This document shows, piece by piece, positions 7,317-17,808 of a stretch of DNA of 18,644 nt (its first letter is position 1; every line of letters begins with the position of its first letter). The position numbers were made by a program, and so were the translations under genes. Source of the stretch: CAIPVR01 sp049316905 (lineage in GTDB: Bacteria > Actinomycetota > Acidimicrobiia > Acidimicrobiales > Microtrichaceae); assembly GCA_049316905.1 (NCBI GenBank), contig JBMOJH010000066.1, positions 1 through 18,644 on the forward strand, read 5' to 3'. The notes below the pieces were generated by a model, which had not been told where the DNA came from, searched no databases, and worked only from the letters and a program-made list of their open reading frames with translations.

Positions 7317-8615
7317 GTGCACCGTGGACTGAGGAGTCGCCGGTACGTTCGGAACATCACCGACGACCTGCCCATCGACTCGCCCGACCTGGGCCTGCGC
7401 CGCACCGCGCTGCCGTTGGCGGTGCTGCGGGTGGCGGGTCAGGGCGGCGAGTTCCTGGCCGTGGTGCTGCTCGCCCGCAACCTGGGGCCGGGTGCGTTCG
7501 GCGTGCTGTCCGTGGGGTTCCTGGTGGCCCGCTACGGCGGGCTCGTGGCCGACTGGGGCGCGTCGATCCGCGGCTCGCGCGACGTGGCGGCCCGCGCCGG
7601 CACCGGAGCGCTCCGCGGGTACGTCCGCTGGCGGGCACTGGTGGGTGTGGGCCTCGCCGTGCTGTTCGGCGCAGTGGCCGCCGCGGTGGAGCCCGCCACG
7701 GCCGTGCTGGCCGTGTGTGTGCTCGCACGGGGACTGAACCGCGACTGGTGGTCGCTGGGACACGGCCGCGGCGCCCGGGCCGGCGTGCCCGCGGTGGTGC
7801 AGGGCGGAGGACTCCTCGTGGCCGTGGTGGCACTCGCCCCCGACGAGGTGGCGCCGGCGGCGACGATCATCGCCGTCGCGTTCGGCGCGGCGGCGCTCGT
7901 GTCGGTGGCGCTGAACCGGCTGCCGGCCGGGGGCTCCGCCGCGGGCTCGGACGGAACGAAACCGGCCGCCACGGGCTGGGTGCCCGACCGGTCGCTCGTG
8001 GACCCGTGGATCCTCATCGTGAGCCTCGCCGACCAGGTGCTGGCCACGGCCGACACGCTCCTGCTGGCCCTGCTCGGCTCCACCGCGGAGGCCGGGGTGT
8101 ACGCCGCGGTCTACCGCCTCCCGAACGCGTGGCTCACGGTGCTCGGCCTGGTCGTCGCCGGCCTCGTCCCCGGCGTCACCGGCGCGGTGGCGGCGGACCC
8201 GGCCGCGGCCCGTCGGCTGCGCCGACGGATCCTTCGGGTCGGCGCGGTCGCCGGGCTCTCGGTGCTGGCCGTGGTGCCGGTGGCGGTCTGGGCCGTCCCC
8301 CTGCTCTTCGGCGAGGCCTACCGGTCGGGCCAGGTGCCCGCGGCGCTCCTGCTGCTCGGGATCGGGGTGGCCACCGTGACCGCGGGACTCCTGCCGCTGG
8401 TGCTCGCACTCGGCCGGGACAAGCCGTTCGCCGGCGGGCTGTGTGCGGTCGCCGCGCTGAACGTCGCCGCGAACCTGCTCCTCATCCCCCGCTTCGGCCC
8501 TACCGGCGCCGCGTCGGTCACCCTCGGTTCGCAGGTGCTGGTGGCCGGGCTCTACCTCGTGCTCAGCGACCCCCGGCCGCGAGCACATGACGGAGCGTCC
8601 GCCCCACGATCCTGA
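7317..8615 (+). CDS. oligosaccharide flippase (MOP/polysaccharide-export family)
   Basis: A 432-residue polytopic membrane protein of the Wzx/MurJ-like MOP superfamily, expected to flip lipid-linked oligosaccharides across the membrane. The N-terminus LRRTALPLAVLRVAGQGGEFL (27-47) and the ARNLGPGAFGVLSVGFLVARYGGLVADWGAS segment (53-83) are characteristic. The second half shows ADQVLATADTLLLALLGSTAEAGVYAAVYRL (238-268) and IPRFGPTGAAS (390-400). About 10-12 membrane segments can be counted by eye. The start is uncertain: GTG at 7317 (or 7314), with no Shine-Dalgarno sequence before either. GAGGAG at 7331-7336 has only a GTT codon at the right distance, so a start near 7347 cannot be excluded. 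The 3' end overlaps the opposing gene by 53 bases. Confidence 0.88.
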   Translation: MHRGLRSRRYVRNITDDLPIDSPDLGLRRTALPLAVLRVAGQGGEFLAVVLLARNLGPGAFGVLSVGFLVARYGGLVADWGASIRGSRDVAARAGTGALRGYVRWRALVGVGLAVLFGAVAAAVEPATAVLAVCVLARGLNRDWWSLGHGRGARAGVPAVVQGGGLLVAVVALAPDEVAPAATIIAVAFGAAALVSVALNRLPAGGSAAGSDGTKPAATGWVPDRSLVDPWILIVSLADQVLATADTLLLALLGSTAEAGVYAAVYRLPNAWLTVLGLVVAGLVPGVTGAVAADPAAARRLRRRILRVGAVAGLSVLAVVPVAVWAVPLLFGEAYRSGQVPAALLLLGIGVATVTAGLLPLVLALGRDKPFAGGLCAVAALNVAANLLLIPRFGPTGAASVTLGSQVLVAGLYLVLSDPRPRAHDGASAPRS

Positions 8616-9933
8616 GGTCGAGGCCCAGGTGCTGGTGGCGGAGGTAGAAGATCTCGTACTGCAGCTTCTCCCGGGCGTCGGTCTCGTCGCCGCTGTAGCC
8701 GTACTTCACCTGCGCCCACCCGGTGAGCCCGGGCCGCACGAGGTGCCGCACGTCGTAGTACGGCAGCTTGGCCCGGAGCTCCTCCACGTAGGCGGGCTGC
8801 TCGGGGCGGGGCCCCACCACCGAGAGGTCGCCGCGCAGCACGGCCACCACCTGCGGCAGCTCGTCGACGTGCAGCCGTCGCAGTACCCGGCCCCACGGCG
8901 TGACCCGCTCGTCGTCGGTGGCGGTCCACCGGCTCGGGGTGCGGCCATCCACGGAGCCGTCGTCGGGTGACGTGGTCGCGGGCACCATCGTGCGGAACTT
9001 CACCATGCGGAAGACCCGACCGTCGCGGCCCACCCGGTCCTGGGAGTAGAGCAGCGGGCCGCGGTTGGCCACGAGGTTGCCGAGCGCCACCACCGGGGTG
9101 GCCACCGCCAGGACCACGAGACCCATCGAGGCGAGCACCACGTCGACCAGCCGCCGGGCCCGCACGTAGGGGCGGTGGTGCAGCTCGCCGATGTCGAACA
9201 GCATCGACACCCGCTCGAGCTCGCCCACCGGGAGCTTGCCGAGCCACTGCTCCGAGAACATCGACAGCGTGCGCACCCGGATGCCCGACGCGTGCAGCTC
9301 GGTCACGTCGTGGACCACCGCCGCGTCGCCCTGTGCGGCGAGGTCGAGCACCACCAGGGTGGCGCCGGAGCGCTCCACGGCCCGGGCCAGCGGGCGGTCG
9401 CCGGGGCGGGCCGGGGCGAGCTCGTCGAGGCCGAGTGCGCCCACGAGGTGGGCGGGGCGCTCGGCCCGCTCGGCGAGGTCCGCCTCGATCTCGCGGGCCA
9501 GCGGGCCGACCTCGCCGGACCCGGCCACGAGCAGCACCCGCTCCCGGGCCGCGGACCGGGCGGCGCCGTCGTGGGCGAGGTTCCAGCACACCAGGTGCCA
9601 CGGCGGCACCACCAGGACCATCCCGAGGGCCACGAAGCGGGGCAGCAGCGGCTGGCCCACCACCAGCTGGAGGGCGGAGACCACCGCGAGCGACCCCGCC
9701 ACCGCCGCGGCGGAGCACGCCAGCGCCCGGCGCCGGGTGGCCGGGCCGTCCGGGAGTCCGGTGGCGTAGCCCATGACCGCGACGGTCAGGGCGAGCAGCA
9801 GGGTCCAGGGGGCGCGGGCCGTCCCCAGCACGGGGTAGGCGGGCACGGCCAGGTACGCGGCGTGGATCCAGGCCAGCAGGGCGACGAGCGCCGCGGAGCC
9901 CACAGGCGTGAGGAACCCGGCGACGCGGCGCAT
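8563..9933 (-). CDS. polyprenyl-phosphate glycosyl-1-phosphate transferase (WcaJ/WbaP-like)
   Basis: A 456-residue initiating enzyme that loads a sugar-1-phosphate on undecaprenyl phosphate, the first step of surface polysaccharide synthesis. Four N-terminal membrane segments (about 11-30, 42-60, 70-92, 98-117) precede a cytosolic nucleotide-binding-like domain (LLVAGSGEVGPLAREIEAD, 134-152). A membrane helix (263-290) and the bacterial sugar transferase domain come next, with KFRTM (312-316), DELPQVVAVLRGDLSVVGPRPE (357-378), PGLTGWAQV (401-409) and EKLQYEIFYL (422-431). This is the full-length architecture. The ATG at 9933 is 42 bases after the uvrA stop on the same strand, with no strong terminator between, so read-through from uvrA is possible. 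The transferred sugar is not predictable. Confidence 0.94.
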   Translation of the reverse strand: MRRVAGFLTPVGSAALVALLAWIHAAYLAVPAYPVLGTARAPWTLLLALTVAVMGYATGLPDGPATRRRALACSAAAVAGSLAVVSALQLVVGQPLLPRFVALGMVLVVPPWHLVCWNLAHDGAARSAARERVLLVAGSGEVGPLAREIEADLAERAERPAHLVGALGLDELAPARPGDRPLARAVERSGATLVVLDLAAQGDAAVVHDVTELHASGIRVRTLSMFSEQWLGKLPVGELERVSMLFDIGELHHRPYVRARRLVDVVLASMGLVVLAVATPVVALGNLVANRGPLLYSQDRVGRDGRVFRMVKFRTMVPATTSPDDGSVDGRTPSRWTATDDERVTPWGRVLRRLHVDELPQVVAVLRGDLSVVGPRPEQPAYVEELRAKLPYYDVRHLVRPGLTGWAQVKYGYSGDETDAREKLQYEIFYLRHQHLGLDLRIVGRTLRHVLAAGGR

Positions 9934-9975
9934 GCTTCTGTTATCGGCACCGCCGGGTGGGCCCTGAGGGCTCGG

Positions 9976-12843
<2,868 letters not shown>

Positions 12844-12852
12844 GGAGGGCCG

Positions 12853-12858
12853 AGCCTA
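12853..12858 (-). promoter_or_regulatory. candidate -10 element of uvrA
   Basis: On the - strand TAGGCT (TAnnnT) lies 9 bases before the uvrA ATG, suggesting a leaderless mRNA. The uvrC gene has a similar TAGGTT 8 bases before its ATG. The SOS box sits 5 bases upstream of this hexamer, in the -35/-10 spacer. Confidence 0.45.
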
Positions 12859-12863
12859 CTCCC

Positions 12864-12877
12864 CGAACGCATGTTCG
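12864..12877. promoter_or_regulatory. LexA (SOS) operator of uvrA
   Basis: CGAACGCATGTTCG is a perfect match on both strands to the Gram-positive LexA box CGAACRNRYGTTYG. It is centred about 27 bases before the uvrA ATG and overlaps the putative core promoter, where bound LexA would block RNA polymerase. It lies in the 65-base gap after the upstream membrane-protein gene, so uvrA can be induced independently of that operon. Confidence 0.85.
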
Positions 12878-12908
12878 TGCAGACCGCGCCACCGGCCCGG
12901 GGAACGCC

Positions 12909-14708
12909 TCAGCGGCGCGCCACCGAGACCACCTCCCACGCCCCGAGCGGGGTGCGCGAGGTGACGGTCCACGGGGCGCCGCTCCCCCACGGCAACGGCT
13001 CGCCGGCGGCCTGCACGAGCGACCATCGCCGCACCCCCGACGCGTCCAGCCGGCCGGCGACGGCGCGCAGGTCCTCCCGGGCACCGACGGGTACCGTGAC
13101 CAGGCGCAGGTCGTCGAGCTCGCGCCACGCGAAGCGTCCGAGTCCGGTGCGGTCGGTGACGACGATCGGCCCGGCGCCCGACGGGTCCGCCGGCTCGTCC
13201 CGCAGGACCGGGGTGACCGACACCAGGAACGCATCGACCCGGTCCCGGAGCCCGGCGAGCGTGGCGAGCGCACCGAACGAGAGCACGCCCGCCGCCACCA
13301 CGAGGGCCACCGCGGTGACCGTGGCCGCGCGGCCGCCCCGGAGGCGCGCCCAGCCGAGCACCGCGGCGGGCACCGCCAGCGGCACGAGCACGTGCAGGTA
13401 GCGGCCGCCCCACTCGGCCCCGCCGCCGTCGGGGTAGCTGAGCGCGAGCACGGCCACGGCCGCCACCGCCGCGCCGGCCAGCGGGAGGCCCACGGAACGG
13501 TGGGCGAGGTCCGCCCGACGGACGAGGAGCAGGCCGGCCACGAGCACCGGGGCCGCCGGCACGAGGCCGGTCACCAGGCCCGGGGCCGACCACACCGCCA
13601 GCGTCGCGGCGACGGCGCCCGCCACCGCGAGGGCGGCGACAGCACGACGCTCGCCGTCGCGACGGAGCATCCATGCCGCGGCGAGGACCGCCGCCGCGGC
13701 CACCACCAGCAGCACCGGGCGAATGCCGTGGTCCTCGAAGCCGGGCCGCAGGACCGACGACCACACCGCGGCGGCGCGCGCGGCCAGCGGATCGGCGCCG
13801 CGGTCACTCGTGGTGAACACCGAGAGGCCGGAGGATCCCAGCACGTGGGCCGTCAGACGGCCGTCGACGAGATAGGCGAGCGCACCGGCCGCCACCACGC
13901 CGGCTGCGGCGGGGACGCCCCGCCATCCGGCGCGGGGACGAGCCCCCGCGAACGCAACGAGGGCCGCGACGGCACCGAGCGCACCGACCGCGAGGAGGGC
14001 CTCGCTCCGCAGCAGCACCGCCGCGGCCGCCGCGACCGCGGCGAGGAGCGCGGCGGCGCCCCGTCGGCCGCGGGCCGCGCCCGCGTCACCGGCCGCCACC
14101 AGACCGAGCGCCACCATGGCCACCAGGCCCGCGGCCGGGCCGACGGCCATGGCGACCCCCGCGTCGAACACGAGCGGCGTGAGGAGCGCCGTGGCCCACA
14201 GCGTCACGACCGCGGGGTCCACACGTGTCGGGCCCCGACCGGCCCGACGGGTGAGCAGCGCGGCACCCACCGCGGCGAGCCACACTCCGGCCGCCGAGCA
14301 CACCGCGGCAGCCGCGCCACCGAAGGGCACCGACAGCGCCGCGAGCAGCGCCGGGTAGGTCACGTGCTTCACGTACGGGTACTCGCGGCCGTCGGCCACG
14401 TTCGCGGTCTCCATCGCCGGGAAGCGACCCGCGGGATCCGCGTCCGGGATGGCTGCGGGCCGGCTCCACGTGCCCCGCGAGAGCAGGTCCGCCTGCGCGA
14501 GCACGGAGCCCTCGTCGGTGATCGCCTGGCCACCGACGGCCGACCACGCCGCGAGCACCCCCAGAACGAGAGCGAGGAGGACGGCGTGGCGACGGAGGCG
14601 GGCGAGCGGAGGCGGAGGGGTGCCGACGACCGGGGAGGCCGTCCCGTCGCCGGGTCCCGTGTCGGCCCCGGGCCCGGGTCCCGGCCCCGAGGTGGCGACC
14701 GCGCTCAC
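12909..14708 (-). CDS. multi-spanning membrane protein, GT-C-like, second of a tandem pair
   Basis: A 599-residue membrane protein. A Gly/Pro-rich cytosolic N-terminus (1-34) precedes TM1 (about 42-60), then ITDEG (63-67) in the first extracytoplasmic loop. An acidic D-E pair after TM1 is the catalytic hallmark of GT-C glycosyltransferases such as ArnT and PMT. Further landmarks are DPAGR (91-95), YPYVKHVTYPALL (110-122), LTPLVFDAG (176-184), LLRSEALLAVGAL (232-244), YLVDGRL (279-285), GGAEWGGRYLHVLVPL (429-444) and a soluble C-terminal part (about 485-599). The GTG at 14708 overlaps the upstream paralogue stop as GTGA. The function is not established; a lipid-phosphosugar-dependent glycosyltransferase is the best guess, and a polymerase-like role is an alternative. 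Confidence 0.8.
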   Translation of the reverse strand: MSAVATSGPGPGPGADTGPGDGTASPVVGTPPPPLARLRRHAVLLALVLGVLAAWSAVGGQAITDEGSVLAQADLLSRGTWSRPAAIPDADPAGRFPAMETANVADGREYPYVKHVTYPALLAALSVPFGGAAAAVCSAAGVWLAAVGAALLTRRAGRGPTRVDPAVVTLWATALLTPLVFDAGVAMAVGPAAGLVAMVALGLVAAGDAGAARGRRGAAALLAAVAAAAAVLLRSEALLAVGALGAVAALVAFAGARPRAGWRGVPAAAGVVAAGALAYLVDGRLTAHVLGSSGLSVFTTSDRGADPLAARAAAVWSSVLRPGFEDHGIRPVLLVVAAAAVLAAAWMLRRDGERRAVAALAVAGAVAATLAVWSAPGLVTGLVPAAPVLVAGLLLVRRADLAHRSVGLPLAGAAVAAVAVLALSYPDGGGAEWGGRYLHVLVPLAVPAAVLGWARLRGGRAATVTAVALVVAAGVLSFGALATLAGLRDRVDAFLVSVTPVLRDEPADPSGAGPIVVTDRTGLGRFAWRELDDLRLVTVPVGAREDLRAVAGRLDASGVRRWSLVQAAGEPLPWGSGAPWTVTSRTPLGAWEVVSVARR

Positions 14709-16603
14709 CGGGCCTCCACGGTGAGCAGGTCCCGCGGGGTGAGGCTGCCGACCCCGCGCCGTGCGGTCACCCGCCAGCCCTCCTCGAGGAACCCCGCGGG
14801 TACTCCGGCGCCGGCGGGCACCACCCAGGTCACGCGGTCCACGCCGGCCGCGCGCAGCCGCCGGGCCAGGTCGACCGGGACCGCGCGACCGGTGGCCGGG
14901 TCGACGAACAGATAGCGGGTGCGGTCGAGCCCGGCAGGGTCCAGCCGGGCCACGCCCGGGGTGGTGAACGCCACCACCGGGGCGCGGCCGTCGCCGGCCG
15001 GCGCGCGGCGGGCCACGTCGTTCACGGCGGCGGTGAGCACCGCCGCGCGGTCCTGCAGCCGCCGCTCCACCCGGACCTCGGTGGCCGTGGTCGCGACCAG
15101 CAGCACCACGAGCGCGGCGACGAGCCCGGAGGCCGTGGGCCGGTCGAGTCGACCGAGCGCGTCGACCAGCGCCACGACCACGACGGGCGCCGCGAGCGGG
15201 AGGAGCACGTGGAAGTAGCGGCCGCCCCACTCGGCCGAACCGCCGATGTCGTACGAGGTGGCCAGCACGGCGAGCCCGCCGAGTACGGAGGCCGTGGCGA
15301 GCACGCGGACGGTCGGCGTGACCAGGCGTGACCGGCGGAGCAGGACCGCCCCGACCAGGAGGAGCGGGAACACGGCGAACAGACCCGTGATGAGCACCGG
15401 CGGCATCGCCAGGCGAACGGCGGCGGCGGTGGCCGCGAGCCACCAGAGCACCAGCGCCGTCCGGCGACGGCCCGCAACGGGCTCGGCGCCGCCCATGCGG
15501 AGCACGACCGCGCCCGCCACCAACGACACGGCGGCCACCACGGTGAGCAGGGCCGTGACCGGGGCGGGCAGCGAGTCGGGCCGAAGGAGACTCGCCCACG
15601 CGGCGTCGACGCGACCGCCGAGGAGGTCGAAGCCGCCACCCGCGGTCGTGAAGGTGCGCAGGCCGCTGCGCCCGGCCACCCGTGCGGCGAGCCGCCCGTC
15701 GGCCAGATACGTGACCGCACCCAGTGCCGGCAGCCCGAGGCCCACCACGAGCGACGGCCCGATCGGTGCCCGCTCCGGCGCAGCGACGACACCGTCGTCC
15801 CCCGACGTGGACCGGCCCGGGCGGGCGACGCGGCCGGCGACCGCGCCGAGGAGCACGCCGCCACCGAGGGCGGCGACGGCGAGCAGGCCCTCGCTGCGCA
15901 GCAGCACCGCGGCCACCGATGCCGGCACCAGCGGCACGAGCGCCCACCAGCGGCGGTCGAGCGCTACCGCCAGTGCGGCCACCGCGGTCAGCCCCACCGC
16001 GGCTGCGGCGGGACCGTGCGCCATCACGACGTTGGCGTCGAACACGAGCGGTGATCCCACGGCGAGGAGCCAGAGGGTGGGTGTCGCGGCCCGGCGGTCG
16101 ACGCGCCGGGCGAGGAGGGCGCCGGCGACCGCTGCGACCCACACGCCCAGCACCGACACGGCGAGCAGCCCCGTCACGCCACCGAGCCGCCACGCCGGCA
16201 GCAGCAGGAGCGGGTAGGCGGCGTGCTTCGCGTACGGCAGGTAGGCGCCGTCGTCGGCCACGTCGGAGAGCTCGATCGGCGTCAGTCGTCCGGCGGGGTC
16301 GAGCTCCGGCGCGGCGTTGGGGATCCACCAGGAACCGCGGTCGAGGTGGTCGACCTGGGCCACCACCACGCCCTCGTCGGTGATGCCCACCCGGTCGGGG
16401 CCCGCGAGCGCCGCGAGACCCACGAGGCACAGCAGCGCGAGCAGCGCGTGGACCACGAGGGGCGGGTGCCGCCGTTCGGCCCCGAGCGTCGCGGAATGGT
16501 CGGCCCTGCGGTCGCCGGACGTGGACACCGGATCGCGCCGCGTCGCCGCGGGCGCGTCGGTGGGACCCGTCGGCCCGTCGTGCGCGGGCGCGGTCAACGC
16601 CAC
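14705..16603 (-). CDS. multi-spanning membrane protein, GT-C-like, first of a tandem pair
   Basis: A 632-residue paralogue of the next gene with the same layout: a charged, Pro/Asp-rich N-terminus (1-47), TM1 (about 48-68), ITDEGVVVAQVDHLDRG (74-90), DPAGR (102-106), LPYAKHAAYPLLLL (122-135), GSPLVFDANVVMAHGPAAA (183-201), VLLRSEGLLAVAAL (233-246), YLADGRL (299-305), GGSAEWGGRYFHVLLPL (454-470) and a soluble C-terminal domain (about 516-632). An internal insert around 258-283 is hydrophilic. The start is uncertain. I chose the GTG at 16603 because AGGGA precedes it by about 7 bases and it gives the same N-terminal length as the paralogue; a GTG at 16528 is possible. The longer open frame runs into aroC and is unlikely. 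Role as for the paralogue; not established. Confidence 0.78.
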   Translation of the reverse strand: MALTAPAHDGPTGPTDAPAATRRDPVSTSGDRRADHSATLGAERRHPPLVVHALLALLCLVGLAALAGPDRVGITDEGVVVAQVDHLDRGSWWIPNAAPELDPAGRLTPIELSDVADDGAYLPYAKHAAYPLLLLPAWRLGGVTGLLAVSVLGVWVAAVAGALLARRVDRRAATPTLWLLAVGSPLVFDANVVMAHGPAAAAVGLTAVAALAVALDRRWWALVPLVPASVAAVLLRSEGLLAVAALGGGVLLGAVAGRVARPGRSTSGDDGVVAAPERAPIGPSLVVGLGLPALGAVTYLADGRLAARVAGRSGLRTFTTAGGGFDLLGGRVDAAWASLLRPDSLPAPVTALLTVVAAVSLVAGAVVLRMGGAEPVAGRRRTALVLWWLAATAAAVRLAMPPVLITGLFAVFPLLLVGAVLLRRSRLVTPTVRVLATASVLGGLAVLATSYDIGGSAEWGGRYFHVLLPLAAPVVVVALVDALGRLDRPTASGLVAALVVLLVATTATEVRVERRLQDRAAVLTAAVNDVARRAPAGDGRAPVVAFTTPGVARLDPAGLDRTRYLFVDPATGRAVPVDLARRLRAAGVDRVTWVVPAGAGVPAGFLEEGWRVTARRGVGSLTPRDLLTVEAR

Positions 16604-16691
16604 CGGGGGTCCCTGGCCATCGGGTTCCCATCGGCAGGCAGGGGCGGAGGGGTGAGCGGTTGGGGACGACGGGGCGCCGCGCGCCCGCTGC

Positions 16692-16697
16692 CATACT
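16692..16697 (+). promoter_or_regulatory. weak candidate -10 of aroC (leaderless)
   Basis: CATACT lies 6 bases before the aroC ATG, with no Shine-Dalgarno sequence in between. No -35 of quality is visible at 16-18 bases upstream. The 100-base divergent region (16604-16703) must also hold the promoter for the membrane-protein pair, which I could not locate. Confidence 0.3.
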
Positions 16698-16703
16698 GGC
16701 CGC

Positions 16704-17807
16704 ATGTCCTCCACCACCGGGCAGCTGTTCCGGATCACCACGTTCGGCGAGTCCCACGGGGGCGGCGTCGGCGTGGTGGTGGACGGGTGCCCCCCGCTGC
16801 TCGGATTGACCGAGGACGACATCCAGCCCGATCTCGACCGTCGCCGCCCGGGTCAGAGCCGCCTGGTGACCCAGCGCGACGAGGCCGACCGGGTGGAGAT
16901 CCTCTCGGGCGTCGTCGACGGGCGGACGCTGGGGTCCCCCATCGCCCTGCTGGTCCGCAACCAGGACCACCGCTCCGGGGCCTACGACCACATGGCCGAG
17001 CTGTACCGCCCCTCGCACGCCGACTGGTCCACCGAGGCCAAGTACGGGGTGCGGGCGGTGGCGGGCGGCGGGCGGGCCTCGGCCCGCGAGACGATCGGCC
17101 GGGTGGCCGCGGCGGCCGTGGCCCGGAAGCTGCTCCGCGAACGGGTCGGGGTGGAGGTGCTCGCGTGGGTGGAGCAGGTCCACGGCATCCGGGCGGAGGT
17201 GGACCCGGCCACGGTCACGATCGAACATGTGGAGGCCGACCCGACGCGCTGTCCGGACCCGGTTGCCGCCGCTGCGATCACCGAGGCGATCGAGCAGGCC
17301 CGGCGCGACGGCGACTCGCTGGGCGGGATCGTGGGCTGTGTGGCCCGCGGTGTGCCCGCCGGCTGGGGCGAGCCGGTGTTCGACAAGCTGGAGGCCGACC
17401 TGGCCAAGGCCGTCATGTCGCTGCCGGCCACCAAGGGCTTCGAGGTCGGCTCCGGGTTCGGCGCCGTGGCCATGACCGGCCGCGAGCACAACGATCCCTT
17501 CGTCACCGGCCCCGACGGTCGCCCGCACACCACCAGCAACCACTCCGGCGGGATCCAGGGCGGCATCTCCAACGGTGAGGACGTGGTGTTGCGGGCGGCG
17601 TTCAAGCCCACGGCGACGATCAGCTCGGCCCAGCGCACGGTGAACCGCGCGGGTGAGGAGGTCACGCTGGAGGCGAAGGGCCGCCACGACCCCTGCGTGC
17701 TGCCGCGGGCAGTGCCGATGGTCGAGGCCGCGGTCCTGCTGGTGCTGGCCGACCACTGGCTGCGCCAGGAGGCGCTCCGGGCCGGCCGCGGGACCGGCGA
17801 GAGCTGA
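16704..17807 (+). CDS. aroC: chorismate synthase
   Basis: AroC converts EPSP to chorismate with reduced FMN, the last step of the shikimate pathway. The product has 367 residues and all three family signatures: GESHGGGVGVVVDG (15-28), GGGRASARETIGRVAAAAVA (121-140) and RHDPCVLPRAVPMVEAA (327-343). RRRPGQS (46-52), YRPSHAD (101-107) and SNHSGGIQGGISNG (278-291) are also intact. The N-terminus LFRITTFGESHGGGVGVVVDGCPP and the 101-140 region read like cyanobacterial and plant enzymes, not like the usual actinobacterial form (which begins MLRWxTAGESHG and has LGYGRG in place of RPGQS). aroK and aroB are not adjacent. The ATG at 16704 gives the standard N-terminus. Confidence 0.96.
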   Translation: MSSTTGQLFRITTFGESHGGGVGVVVDGCPPLLGLTEDDIQPDLDRRRPGQSRLVTQRDEADRVEILSGVVDGRTLGSPIALLVRNQDHRSGAYDHMAELYRPSHADWSTEAKYGVRAVAGGGRASARETIGRVAAAAVARKLLRERVGVEVLAWVEQVHGIRAEVDPATVTIEHVEADPTRCPDPVAAAAITEAIEQARRDGDSLGGIVGCVARGVPAGWGEPVFDKLEADLAKAVMSLPATKGFEVGSGFGAVAMTGREHNDPFVTGPDGRPHTTSNHSGGIQGGISNGEDVVLRAAFKPTATISSAQRTVNRAGEEVTLEAKGRHDPCVLPRAVPMVEAAVLLVLADHWLRQEALRAGRGTGES

Positions 17808-17808
17808 C

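Noticed and set aside
9934..9975. GCCCTGAGGGC as a terminator after uvrA
   Set aside because: The inverted repeat leaves a one-base loop, cannot form a stable hairpin and has no T-run.
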